NCBI GenBank assembly: GCA_016705005.1
Contig: JADIZB010000041.1
Location: 1 to 64,000, forward strand
Length of the DNA: 64,000 bases
Source of the DNA: Bacteroidales bacterium
Lineage (GTDB): Bacteria; Bacteroidota; Bacteroidia; Bacteroidales; Lentimicrobiaceae
Reading direction: 5' to 3'
Shown: positions 1 through 9,800 of the stretch, piece after piece
Layout of the letters: each line of letters begins with the position of its first letter
Position numbering within the stretch: the first letter of the stretch is position 1
Program-made: the position numbers and the translations under genes
Notes under the pieces: generated by a model
What the model was told of the DNA's origin: nothing
The model's database searches: none
The model's input: only the letters and a program-made list of their open reading frames with translations

Positions 1-191
1 TTTCATTTAATTCAGAAAATATACCCGGCAATATATCAGTTTTTTTATATACCTGGCTAAAACCGACCGCACTAATATAGTGGCAGACAAACTGTTGCCT
101 GCTAAGAAATACCCCGGACAGTTGATATTCCGGTTAACTGCCAATGTGGCCGCTTACCTGTAATTGCGCAGATTTTCTTGTGTGCTGAAAA

Positions 192-731
192 TCAAAGTCC
201 TCCCGTTGCCAGTACAAACAGGATCCAAGCCCCCCAGCCCAGTGCTTCAGCACCGATAAGTTGTCCTTTGGCTTTCCTTTTGTAGCAACTCAGGTATTCC
301 GGGTCATAGAACTGTTCCCTGTTTTTTGACAGCATATAGGTCTGCCTGCCTTTTTCCGGTATGGGATTCGACAATGCCGTTCCGATCATGGCAAACGGGC
401 CGAACAGAACGCCCAACAGGAAGTGCCCGCCCTTTTTTCCATGGTAAAGCTCAGCATCAAGTTTACCGTTCATGCATTTGTTTGGGTCATCGTCGGCCAG
501 TTTCATATACTTTGTATAAACCTCATCTTCTGTATTCTCAAATTCGATGGAGAAAATGTCAGAAACAGGAATGATATACCTGTCTCCGTCGGCTTTGAAA
601 ACGATTGAGCAATCTTTGATCCGGGTAACCTTACCTTCGAAAACCATTGTATTGGTGAGTGTAAGAACATCACCTGCAAAAGAGGCGACAGAGATAAGCA
701 CCGCGATAAGTGTAAAGGTTAGTTTTTTCAT
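192..731 (-). CDS. Hypothetical exported protein
   Basis: Protein of 179 residues if translation begins at the Met just before a clear signal peptide (KKLTFTLIAVLISVASFAG); an upstream in-frame Met would add 26 residues ahead of the signal, so I reject it. The mature part opens with a short beta-rich segment (VFEGKVTRI, then YIIPVSDIFSIEF) like the small 'expression of a response to stimulus' domains in Bacteroidota envelope proteins, followed by two hydrophobic stretches (about residues 105-120 and 160-178) that may be membrane segments. The lone gene has no operon partner in view. Function unknown; the call rests on the signal peptide and uninterrupted frame. Confidence 0.7.
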   Translation of the reverse strand: MKKLTFTLIAVLISVASFAGDVLTLTNTMVFEGKVTRIKDCSIVFKADGDRYIIPVSDIFSIEFENTEDEVYTKYMKLADDDPNKCMNGKLDAELYHGKKGGHFLLGVLFGPFAMIGTALSNPIPEKGRQTYMLSKNREQFYDPEYLSCYKRKAKGQLIGAEALGWGAWILFVLATGGL

Positions 732-893
732 TTGTTTGAGTGTATTGGATTTCCTAATGATATGGCTTTCAGGGTTGGCCCCGTTTTTCCTGTGGTTTCC
801 GGTCTCCACATAACTTTCATGTTTTATGTGATTTTCATTGATTATTTTGGGTATAAACTAGGGTATGATCATATTGGGTATTCAAAGGCTGGT

Positions 894-1032
894 GAATAAC
901 GTTTTGTGGCTACATGCAAGTGGGGATTTTTAGCACTGAACTTCATTAAAAGTACAGAGCCTGGATTTAGTACTCCCCTTTTATAGAAGCTCAGAACCCC
1001 AGCTTGCATGCAGGTGCTGTGTACGCTTGTAT
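894..1032. other. attC-like long imperfect hairpin
   Basis: An almost fully self-complementary stretch ends directly at the stop codon of the propeller lipoprotein gene. CATGCAAG(T)GGGG at 913-925 pairs with CCCCAGCTTGCATG at 997-1010, and inner arms ACTTCATTAAAAG and CTTTTATAGAAGC also pair. The outer ends read TAACGTTTTGTGGC and GTGCTGTGTAC. Size, long imperfect pairing and position at a stop codon resemble integron attC sites. The identification is inference. Confidence 0.45.
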
Positions 1033-1035
1033 TCA

Positions 1036-2085
1036 TTATTTCCAGGGTCCTTTTGTCGTTACATTTATAACTTCGCCACTCTGATTAATTCTGTATAATC
1101 CACCTGCTCCGCCTAACCAAAAATTTCCTTTTCTATCTTCCAGTATTCCCATAATTGAAATTGGAACATTGTAATGTTTAAAGGCTTCTCCATCATATCT
1201 ATATACTCCATTTCTTATTGTACTTATCCATATATTTTCAGATTTATCTCTATAGATTTCGTACACATCACCATCATTAAATCCTGCTATTTCCGGAAAT
1301 GAAATAATCTCATTCCCTGTCATTTTATTGATTCCACCCTTTCCAAATCGCTTTTTGGAGTCAGGATCATCTCTTTCAGCGACTCTCGTTCCAATCCAAA
1401 CACTTCCATCTTTGTCAAATTCAATTTGGGTAACATTATTAGAGTGCAGTCCATCTTTTTTCAGAATATGGGTAAACGAATTTCCATCAAATTTACAGAC
1501 ACCATAACCATCTCTTCGAAACCAAATATTGCCCTCGGCATCTTCACTGATACCCGTTACCCAATGTTTGGTATCTTCATTTATTTTGGTATCTACTTCC
1601 GGGTATGGAACTGAAAAATGATGAAATGCTTGTCCGTCAAATTTATAGACACCATTCCAGGTGCCAACCCAAAAAACGTTCTTACTATCAATAAGTATTT
1701 TGGTAATCACATTGCTGCTAAAATCGTCTCCTACTAAAAAATTTGTAAAATTCTTCCCATCATATCTGGATAGGCCTTCTCCCGTATGTAACCAAAAGAT
1801 ACCCTTTGAATCCTCAATTATTCCGGTTACTCTATCAGATGCTAACCCATCCTTTGTTGTAAAATATTTCAGATTTTTACCGTCATACCTTGCAATTCCT
1901 TTTTGAAGTGTTCCAAACCATAAATTTCCTTTGGAATCTTCAAATATACTTGTAACATATTCTCCGATTTGAGATCCAATTTCTACTTTATCTGAATCAG
2001 TTTTTTCATTAGTGTTCACTTTCTTTTCTTGAGAGTTACAAGAAGTTGATAAAATCGATAAAGTTAGTAGAATAATCAGTTTCAT
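1036..2085 (-). CDS. Two-component-regulator-type beta-propeller lipoprotein
   Basis: The 349-residue protein begins with a lipoprotein signal (lipobox STSC, Cys16), so it is probably membrane-anchored in the envelope. The rest consists of about seven repeats of roughly 40 residues with the Reg_prop signature (DSKGNLWFGT, GIARYDGKNLKYF, EDRKGNFWLGGAGGL), which fold as blades of a beta propeller. In hybrid two-component systems such propellers form the sensor domain; here no kinase or DNA-binding part follows, so it is a free-standing propeller, perhaps a ligand-binding or scaffolding protein. The gene is AT-richer than most neighbours and is bounded by an attC-like hairpin on its 3' side and GTTGTGC (minus strand, about 2104-2110) on its 5' side, which suggests a mobile cassette. 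Confidence 0.8.
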   Translation of the reverse strand: MKLIILLTLSILSTSCNSQEKKVNTNEKTDSDKVEIGSQIGEYVTSIFEDSKGNLWFGTLQKGIARYDGKNLKYFTTKDGLASDRVTGIIEDSKGIFWLHTGEGLSRYDGKNFTNFLVGDDFSSNVITKILIDSKNVFWVGTWNGVYKFDGQAFHHFSVPYPEVDTKINEDTKHWVTGISEDAEGNIWFRRDGYGVCKFDGNSFTHILKKDGLHSNNVTQIEFDKDGSVWIGTRVAERDDPDSKKRFGKGGINKMTGNEIISFPEIAGFNDGDVYEIYRDKSENIWISTIRNGVYRYDGEAFKHYNVPISIMGILEDRKGNFWLGGAGGLYRINQSGEVINVTTKGPWK

Positions 2086-2542
2086 TTATTTTGTTTTATA
2101 TGACGCACAACCAGAATATAAGCTCAACAACTTAACCTTTTATTAAGTCTCTTAAAACCGGTTTTTGCCTTAATTAATCCGGTATTCTCCCACCCCCGAA
2201 ATTTACAGGATTTAATTCAAAACAGAAGAATTTCACGGAATTATAGCTGATTTTTTTATATACCCTTGCTGGGTGGAGGCATGACCGCCAGTGAGGCAGT
2301 CGCTGTCTGCTTCCCATGATCTGGGCTGGGCGGAGGTTCTGCCTCCGCTTCACTATCACGGCAGGCTCTGCCTGCTTCCACAGCTCCGTGATTGAATTCC
2401 CTTGCTGGGTGGAGGCATGACCCCCAGTGAGGCAGTCGCTGTCTGCTTCCTAAGACCTAGTTATTCCCTGATCTGGCAGAGTTCTGCCTAACGTTAAGGC
2501 AGTCGCTGCCTGCTTCCCATGATCCCTTGTTACAATCAGTTT
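2086..2542. repeat. Non-coding gap with a duplicated 52-bp element
   Basis: A unit beginning CCCTTGCTGGGTGGAGGCAT and ending in CTGTCTGCTTCC occurs at 2263-2314 and again, nearly identical, at 2399-2450; a diverged third copy lies around 2465-2520. Each carries the palindromic core CAGTGAGGCAGTC that recurs elsewhere in the first 7 kb. The short open frame across 2174-2359 is repeat sequence and I do not count it as a gene. Confidence 0.7.
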
Positions 2543-2932
2543 TTATTGCGGAATTTCTTCCGCTAAAACTTCGTTTCCTGCTTTGTCGTAATAGGTACAG
2601 GTCATTTTGTCCATGCGGATGGCCCACTTTTCAATGCCACAGGTTGCACACATTCTGATAAAGGTGAGGAAGTCCGTTTTACCCTGCTGATGGGCGACCA
2701 ACTCCGCTTTAAATTCTTCAATTTTTGAGGTTTCAGCTATGAGCAGCGGGTCATACCTTGCCGGCACCCTTGCTGTATAATTGTCTGCACCGTGATAGTC
2801 GATGTGACCGTCTGTTACATACGCTTCGTAATGCGTAACACCCAGGGCCTTAATTTCCCTGATGTATGCCGGAAAGTCTGCTCCTGATTTTACCTTACTG
2901 TGCGCCGCTTTGATCTGGTCCGCAGTAAACAT
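2543..2932 (-). CDS. DUF1398 family protein (YbcV-like)
   Basis: A 129-residue protein with the features of the DUF1398 family: an N-terminal helix (FTADQIKAAHSKVKSGADFP), the core LGVTHYEAYVTDGHIDYHG and a C-terminal IRMCATCGIEKWAIRMDKMTC block. Family members, including E. coli YbcV, are small cytosolic proteins of unknown function. No signal peptide or membrane segment is present. The length fits the usual 125-135 residues, so the gene appears intact. It stands alone between repeat-filled gaps. Confidence 0.85.
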   Translation of the reverse strand: MFTADQIKAAHSKVKSGADFPAYIREIKALGVTHYEAYVTDGHIDYHGADNYTARVPARYDPLLIAETSKIEEFKAELVAHQQGKTDFLTFIRMCATCGIEKWAIRMDKMTCTYYDKAGNEVLAEEIPQ

Positions 2933-3338
2933 ATTTTCGTGATTTTTATGGTTAAATGATTCGTTGATTGACGCGCAACAGGGTTGGGCGGAGGCCTGAC
3001 TGCCGGTAAGGCAGTCTTAGCCTGTTTCCAAAATTCCTGATTTTAAGAACATTTTTTTCTATTCTACCCAGGTCAAAATTGGAAAAAAATCTGCCACAAC
3101 GATACCAGGATGCTAAGCCTGCCTGCCCGCCAAAAGCGGGTAAACCGGCAGACAAGTGACACCAAATGAGTAAAATAACTTTGTGAAACTTAGTGCCTTT
3201 GGGCCTTGGTGGCAAAAAAAATAGTGAGCTTGCAACAATGTCACAATGACTCTGAGTGACACTAAATGAATAAAATAAATTTGTGAAACTTAGAGTCTTC
3301 GGGTCTTGGTGGCAAAAAAACTGCTTCCAAAGTCCCGG
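2933..3338. repeat. Intergenic repeat array I (two units)
   Basis: A GGCAGTC hairpin (CTGACTGCCGGTAAGGCAGTC, about 2987-3008) is followed by two copies of the dispersed unit that begins GTGACAC(T/C)AAATGA, runs through TTTGTGAAACTTAG and ends CTTGGTGGCAAAAAA (about 3157-3240 and 3250-3320). No gene is supported; the small frames are repeat-derived. Confidence 0.75.
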
Positions 3339-3593
3339 TTATTTCAGATTTCTTTTTTTCAAAAGTTCATCCAGCTCTTTACTTCTTTTATTTTTCGGGT
3401 CATTCACCATTTTGTAAATGAAATACAAAGGGATTAATGTAAGCATTCCCCAGGTGTTTTTAACAATACTGAAAATTATAATTCCCGCCAGGAATCCGAT
3501 AAACAAAGCATTGGTAATGGAAAATGATTTCAATTTCTTTGCTTCGTCCAGTAATTCCTGATCTGTTAATTCTGTGAGGTCTTTGTTTGTCAT
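3339..3593 (-). CDS. Small two-helix membrane protein
   Basis: An 84-residue protein with an acidic N-terminal helix (LTELTDQELLDEAKKLK), two hydrophobic segments at about 29-46 and 47-62 separated by a short turn, and a charged lysine-rich tail. This is the layout of a small inner-membrane hairpin protein common in Bacteroidota. No catalytic motif is visible and the function is unknown. The gene sits alone between repeat arrays. Confidence 0.65.
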   Translation of the reverse strand: MTNKDLTELTDQELLDEAKKLKSFSITNALFIGFLAGIIIFSIVKNTWGMLTLIPLYFIYKMVNDPKNKRSKELDELLKKRNLK

Positions 3594-4038
3594 TGATTTA
3601 TTTGTTTGGGTTCACTTTTTCCGGTTAAAATTAAGAAAGATTTTGCCACAAAGGACCTGGAACGCTGAGTGACACTAAATGAGTAAAATAACTTTGTGAA
3701 ACTTAGTGTCTTCGTGCCTTATGACAAAAATGACAGTGAGCTGCTGAAACGCCTTGTGGAGCACAGTCTGACTACCAATGGACTCTGAGTGACACTAATT
3801 GAGGAAAATAAATTTGTGAAACTTTGTGTCTTGGTGCCTTGGTGGCAAAAAAAAGACAGTGAGCTTGCCATAATGACCCTAAGTGACACTAAATGAAGAA
3901 AATAACTTAGTGTAACTTGGTGTCTTAGTGCCTTGGTGGCAAAAGATAGCGAGCTTGCTACAAACCCTGACTGCCGATGAGGCAGCTGCCACAATCAGGG
4001 TTTTTTGCAAAGTTATCCCCATGTCAGCGGGCCATGGC
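3594..4038. repeat. Intergenic repeat array II (three units)
   Basis: Three imperfect copies of the same roughly 100-bp unit follow each other (about 3667-3745, 3785-3870 and 3880-3960), each with GTGACACTAA..., TGTGAAACTT, GTGCCTTGGTGGC and AGTGAGCTTGC. The array ends in a CTGACTGCCGATGAGGCAG hairpin near 3968-3986. The overlapping frames across this stretch translate the repeat (recurring ATKALRHQ) and are not genes. Confidence 0.75.
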
Positions 4039-4251
4039 TTATAAGCGGTCAGCGTTGTATTCCAGTATATCACCCGGTTGGCAGTCCAGAGTTTTACATA
4101 TGGCTTCCAGGGTGCTGAAACGTATGGCTTTCGCTTTTCCTGTTTTCAGAATGGAAAGGTTGGAAAGTGTCAGTCCGACTTTGTCTGACAGCTCATTCAG
4201 CGACATTTTTCGCCTTGCCATCATAACATCCAGGTTAACAATGATTGCCAT
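4039..4251 (-). CDS. YozG-type XRE-family HTH regulator
   Basis: A 70-residue Cro/C1-type helix-turn-helix protein: MARRKMSLNELSDKVGLT forms the first helices and SNLSILKTGKAKAIRFSTL the recognition part, ending with LDCQPGDILEY, the usual C-terminal signature of HTH_26/YozG proteins. It lies 3 bp after the DUF2975 gene on the same strand, the standard pairing in which the small HTH protein is co-transcribed with a DUF2975 membrane protein and probably regulates that operon. Confidence 0.88.
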   Translation of the reverse strand: MAIIVNLDVMMARRKMSLNELSDKVGLTLSNLSILKTGKAKAIRFSTLEAICKTLDCQPGDILEYNADRL

Positions 4252-4254
4252 GGC

Positions 4255-4791
4255 TCAGACGGTTAAATCGTTTTCATTCTGAATTTCAATGCCCTTTTTG
4301 AAGATGGTCGCAATAATATAGACAACCGCTGCCATCAGAATAAATGCCTCGCTGTCGACCCAGAACGGATTCAGCTGGTCGGTTCCATATCCGTGATGCT
4401 GCAGATTATTGGCTGTTTGCCGTGCTATGAAGCTTAACAGACCTATAGAAAACGTGAAGTAACTGATATGCGAAATCTTTTTTGAAACAAAACTGCTGAA
4501 CGGCCTTGACAGATCAAGTTTGATTAAAAGCAGGATGACAATATAGAACAGGTATGCCTTTAAAACCGAGATAACCAGTATAAAAGAGTACATACTGAAA
4601 AACGCCTGTTTGCTGTGATTATACATTTCGCTCAAGTCCAGCTTCTGATATAAATTCCCGACAAATTCAGGTCTGTACAGGCTGAAGAAAAAATTGACGA
4701 GCAGGCCTCCGGCTTCGATGCTCAGGCCGATGAAAATAAGCCAGGCCACAATATGGAGAACTATAAAAATGAAGTTGTTTGTTTTTGACAT
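4255..4791 (-). CDS. DUF2975 domain membrane protein
   Basis: A 178-residue integral membrane protein with four predicted helices (about 8-36, 62-88, 107-125 and 145-165). Order and spacing match DUF2975, whose members almost always precede a YozG-like HTH gene, as here. The function of the family is not established; the pair resembles a membrane sensor plus its regulator, but that is inference. The start is the first Met and leaves a short AT-rich leader. Confidence 0.85.
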   Translation of the reverse strand: MSKTNNFIFIVLHIVAWLIFIGLSIEAGGLLVNFFFSLYRPEFVGNLYQKLDLSEMYNHSKQAFFSMYSFILVISVLKAYLFYIVILLLIKLDLSRPFSSFVSKKISHISYFTFSIGLLSFIARQTANNLQHHGYGTDQLNPFWVDSEAFILMAAVVYIIATIFKKGIEIQNENDLTV

Positions 4792-5436
4792 CGTGGATAA
4801 ATTTTGGTTAATGGGGCAAAAATAATAAATAATTATTGATTAACAATAAAAATATACCATTGTTCAAAAAATATTTCAATCCAATGAAGTCAGATCCTCC
4901 ACCTCACCGTCACGGCAGGCCTGACTGCCGTTTAACCGCTGCAGGTTGGCAGGCTAGGACAAAATGACGCCAGTTGATACTAAATGAGGAAAATAATTTT
5001 GTGAAACTTAGTGTCTTGGTGCCCTTGGTGGCGAATTAATGAAAGTGAGCTTGACCACAATGAACCAATGACTCTATATGAAGAAAATATTTTTGTGAAA
5101 CTTGGTGTCTTGGTGCCTTGGTGGCAAAAAAAAATAGTGAGCTTGCCACAATGATCCAATGACTCCAAGTGACTCTAAATGAGGAAAATAACTTTGTGTA
5201 ACTTGGTGTCTTAGTGCCTTGGTGGCGAAAAAAATAGTGAGCTTGCCACAATGATCCAATGACTCCAAGTGACTCTAAATGAGGAAAATAACTTTGTGTA
5301 ACTTGGTGTCTTAGTGCCTTGGTGGCGAAAAACTTAGTGGCAAAAAAAATAGTGAACTTGCCACAAACCCTGCCTGCCGGGGAGGCAGTTGCTGCCGGAT
5401 TCTTCGCAGTGTTCCGGTCCTTTTTGCTTTTTATAT
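4792..5436. repeat. Intergenic repeat array III with exact 100-bp tandem duplication
   Basis: Four units of the dispersed repeat lie between about 4970 and 5360. Bases 5131-5230 and 5231-5330 are identical over the full 100 bp, a recent tandem duplication; the other two units are diverged. The array closes with a CTGCCTGCCGGGGAGGCAG hairpin near 5370. A separate GGCAGG/CCTGAC element is at about 4912-4950. No gene is supported. Confidence 0.85.
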
Positions 5437-6318
5437 TTAGTTATTTTCTTCGTAGTAATACGAATAATCAATTCCTTTCATAAACATTTCGCGGTCGTTT
5501 ATTCTGGTGGTGAGTGCATCATTCAATAGAGTTTTCAGAACACTGCTTTTTGTTGGGCTCAGCATCATTGCATTCATGTAGTCACGCTTACTTATTTTAC
5601 TCCAGTCTACGCATTTTCTGAGACGGTTTTTTAATATCAGATCCAGCCAAATACGGGCACTTCTGCCATTGCCTTCCATAAAAGGGTGTGCAATATTCAT
5701 TTCCACATATTTGTTTATGATTTCGTCAAATGTATTTTCGGGCATAGCATCTGTTTGCTTCAGTGTGTCGGCTAAAAAACGTGATGCGGCAAATTGAAAA
5801 CCACCTTTTGAAATATTCTTTTGTCTGATTTGTCCCGCAAAATCATACAATCCGCCAAACAAATAAGCGTGTATCTGTTGCAAACCCCGGGTTGTGCCAA
5901 CTTCTAAGCTGTTGATAAAAGAGCTTTCAAACATGGCATACGCTTTTGTTTTGCTTTTTCCATCGATGCTTTCATCGCTGTACGTAAACCATTCTATAAA
6001 CCGGTTTGCTTTTTTGCCCGGGAATTCTTTACCTAAGGCAATAATGCCGGTGTAATCCAACACATCGCCTAAACGCTTCTTGCCATCCGGTGCAAGGAAT
6101 TTCAACTGGGTAGTGGCACTAACCAACTCACTGTTTTCTTTTTTCAATTTGGCTTTTAGATATTTCCAATAGTTGCGATTTTTGGTGTAGTCATCCTGAT
6201 CGGTAAGCACAGCTACAATATCCGGCACACTAAACCACCATTTGGCATTTTGTTCATCCCAGACGGCCCGTACTTCGCGATCGTCGAAAAAACGTATGGA
6301 TATTTTAACAGTACTCAT
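5437..6318 (-). CDS. Bro-N / Fic-domain fusion, putative AMP transferase
   Basis: The 293-residue protein has two parts. Residues 1-115 resemble the Bro-N/DinD-type domain of phage antirepressor-like proteins (VRAVWDEQNAKWWFSVPDIV, NYWKYLKAKLKKE). Residues 125-293 form a Fic domain with the complete active-site motif HPFMEGNGRSAR (211-222), a flap near 171-179 and a C-terminal helix ending SYYYE (Ser286, Glu290), which matches the inhibitory [S/T]xxxE element of class III Fic proteins. Fic enzymes usually transfer AMP from ATP to target proteins. All catalytic residues are present, so it should be active once inhibition is relieved. No antitoxin gene is adjacent. The gene is enclosed by repeat arrays on both sides. 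Confidence 0.88.
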   Translation of the reverse strand: MSTVKISIRFFDDREVRAVWDEQNAKWWFSVPDIVAVLTDQDDYTKNRNYWKYLKAKLKKENSELVSATTQLKFLAPDGKKRLGDVLDYTGIIALGKEFPGKKANRFIEWFTYSDESIDGKSKTKAYAMFESSFINSLEVGTTRGLQQIHAYLFGGLYDFAGQIRQKNISKGGFQFAASRFLADTLKQTDAMPENTFDEIINKYVEMNIAHPFMEGNGRSARIWLDLILKNRLRKCVDWSKISKRDYMNAMMLSPTKSSVLKTLLNDALTTRINDREMFMKGIDYSYYYEENN

Positions 6319-6802
6319 AATTCCAACATCTTACTATAATATTAAAATTTTTCCAGACTGGCAAACTATTCCCCCGAAATTTACAATAATTCAATCAAAA
6401 AAGAAAATGTTCCCGGCTTTGGTCGGCTTTATTATATACAGGTTAAAATTAAGAAAGAATTTGCCATTTAGAACCCGGAACGCTAAGAGGCACTAAATGA
6501 GGAAAATAATTTTGTGAAACTTGGTGTCTTGGTGCCTTGGTGGCAAAAAAAGACAGTGAGCTTACTACAATGATCCAATGACTCCAAGTGACACTAAATG
6601 AGTAAAATATATTTGTGAAACTTTGTGTCTTCGTGCCTTGGTGGCAAAAAAATAATAGTGAGCTTGCCACAAACCCTGACTGCCGGTGAGGCAGTCTCAG
6701 CCTGTTTCAGGAGGCACTGATTTGAAAAATAAATTTGTTCCTTTTCCGGGTAAGGAGGAAGCCCGGCACTGTTGAAAATTCTTTTTCAGCCAGCCCGGCA
6801 TG
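6319..6802. repeat. Intergenic repeat array IV (two units)
   Basis: Two further units of the dispersed repeat (about 6480-6570 and 6580-6670) are followed by the hairpin CTGACTGCCGGTGAGGCAGTC (about 6677-6697). The remaining bases up to the caspase gene show nothing recognisable. Confidence 0.75.
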
Positions 6803-9800
6803 TTACTTCAGGATTTCCACCGGAAAATCATTCCCAAACCCATAACTGGCCGGGTATTGAAGTGTTCCGCTGTATTTTTTCATCAATTCCGGAACACCCT
6901 GCTGCAGGTAGTTTTTCAGACCGTTCACGGTGATCATTTTATCGGCAGCAGCCGAACCTTTCAGCGCTTCGAGCAGCACATAGGTAAAAGCGCCGTGCCC
7001 CAGTTGTGAAAACTCGTTGGCATATTGCTGGGCTCCGCTGGCTGCCATCCAGTGCGTACCGGTGCTTCGGGCAACTACGGCGATTGACTTTTGCTGATCA
7101 CCATTGCTGCTGAGCAAGGCTTCAAATGCCCCGGCGCTCTGGCAGGCATCAAGGATAAAAAGTTGTTTCTGGGCCTGTATGTCAATGGCATACTGCTGAA
7201 GAAGCCCCGACGGAATTCCTTTTTGCTCAAGTTCAGTCTGTACATTTTTTAAATCACTTACGTCGGTGGGAACCAGGTAAAACTCCTTGTCTTTGCCTAT
7301 CACCCCATGACCGGCATAATAAAAAATAAGTACATCTGTTGGTTTTGCTGTTTTCTGCACTTCCTCAAAGGCCTGCTGTATGCCCTGTTTGTTGGCCAGC
7401 CCATCGGTAACAAAATGGGTATTGATGTTCGAGATGATGGTTTTAACATCCTTTTCGAGTTCCATTTTAAAAGCAGTGGCGTCGGCCAGCGCATAATTAA
7501 GACTCATCGAAGGATTCTGATACTGGTTGATACCGACAACTATCAGGTGAAGGGTAGCACTTTTGTCAACCGGATCTATCATTGAATTTCCGGGTATAAC
7601 AGGTTTAACGGGTGCCGACTGGTTGTCTTGCCTGTATATGACACTTATTTCGGAAGGTTTGCTTTCAGTACGCTGACTGTTGAGCGCCAGGGCCCTCAGT
7701 TTGTTTTCGCCCGGCAAGAGGGTTATCGTGTACTTTTTGGAAGCTTCCCTGTTGATGCTTTCATCTTCAACAATCAGGTTACGGGTGGTGAGTGTAACGA
7801 TTTTACCATTGTGAAACAGGCGGATTTCGTCAATGATATCGTCCTTCGAGGAAGCGGTAACGGTAACTTCAGCCAAACCGGTAGCATTGATATAAGTTGC
7901 GATATCATCTTCAACTTCGAGGTTTCGATGGTCGATTTCCTGATACCTGATTTTTACCACCGGTGCTTGTTTTATTATATTGAAATCAACTTCTACTTCC
8001 GGGAATACTTCGCCGGCAAGTATGCGTGGAAGCAAAGCGGGTGTGTAAAACTGTTCGAAAAGTGAACTCAGTGGAAACAAATCGAGATCTTTTCTAAAAA
8101 ACATATACGATTGGGCATTGACGGAGGCATCGAAACGGCCATCGGGCGTAATTACAGCCCAGTCGTTGGTCGTTGTATTCGGGTAGAGGGTAGCGACCAG
8201 TTTACGGATGCTTAAATCCCAGACCTGGATAAAATTATCTTCAGAATTGAGAAACATAAACCGGTCAGATTTTGTAAAGCTTATCCCTTCAACCCGGCTA
8301 ACGGAGCAGTCAATGGTAAGCGCCGGGTCGTAGTTTCCGGCAGCTATATCGTAAAAAAACACTTTCCCGTTTCCGCCGCCCATTACGTAATATTTTTCGT
8401 CGGAACTGAATCTGGCTGTTATACACGATGAATTGTCAGGCAGGTCTTTAGCGATGGTAATAATTCTTTTCGACGCCATGTCTATAATATTGATCGCAGG
8501 AGAATGGATCACAAAATAGCGGTCGGTCGATGAAAACTGCATTTTCGACGGGGAACCTGATTTTTGGGGAAGGTTGATTTCTGAAACCACTTTCCCGGTG
8601 GGAATATCAATAAACCGCAATGGTAATTTGTCGAAGTTGTCTTTTATAGCCAATAAGTTACTGTGATTGGCAAATGTGGCAGCGGCCGCTTCGCCGGGCC
8701 TGCTGATTATTTTCTTTCCCGAAATTGCATCGTATACATAGAGGTTATATGATTCATGCCAGGTGCTTAAACAAGTATCGCAGGCAAACCTGCCGCTGGT
8801 GGCAATGTATTTTCCATCGTAGGACTGGCCGATGGTAGCGGGCATATTGGCTGTTACATCTGTTGGATATTCCTTCAGTATTGTGCCCGAAACGTTCAAC
8901 TTTTTGGCAAAATTACGGTCGGGAAAAATAAAGAATGATTTTCCATCGCTGCTCACATTGATGCATTCGTCGATACTGCTTACCGGAACCGCTTTTTCCA
9001 TAGCGCCCGATGATAAGTTCCAGTTTACGAAGTTTGTTCTGCCCGATTTTACGACCAATTGCTGATCATTGTTCACCAGGAAATTCTGATCGAGCCAGGC
9101 TGCCGCTGAGCCTGTGAACAAGGTTTCGAGTGCACCGGTAGTGGCATTGGCAGTGTATATTTTTTTTGTTCCTCCAGCGAATATTTTTTTGCCGTCGGGC
9201 GAAAACCCGAGTACGCCGCAATTGGCCCCATATTCATTCACCATAATCCCGCTTTGTGGTGTTTCCCATATTTTATTTCCGGTGGCACCCTCGTATAGGA
9301 TTATTTGTTTTGGTGTAAGCACAAGCAGGTTTTTCGAATCGTTGGAAAAGTTGGCGTTGATGAGTTCAAAATTCCTGTAATTATTAGTTAAATCACCATA
9401 TTTGAATGTATGTTTAACCTGGCCTGTGGCTATTTCAACTACAAACAGATCTTTTTTACTACCGGCTGCCAGCCATTTGCCATCGGGTGAAATTCTGACA
9501 AACCTCAGTTCATCATTTTCGCTAAAGTCTAATTTGAAGGATTGCACGATGTCACCGGAAGGCACATTGCAGAATGTAATTGTTTTGCGGCCTCCGATGA
9601 CAAGTTGGTTAAGCACAGGTGAATAATGATGTGCCAGGCCATAATCCGGGATGTTCACCCGGAATTGAAACCCCTTGTCGCGGTGATAGATGAGTCCGTT
9701 CCAGTCGAACAGACCGTCGTCGGGGTAGTAGGTGTACATAAGTCTTTTTGAACGATCGGGGCCTTTGTCAGCTGAGGGATACCGGTACAGGATTTTACCG

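Noticed and set aside
3719..5268. Open frames with recurring ATKALRHQ-like translation
   Set aside because: They translate the non-coding repeat family, overlap in several frames and have no domain.
2933..6700. CRISPR-like arrays
   Set aside because: Units are about 85-100 bp, imperfect and contiguous, without unique spacers of constant size and without cas genes.
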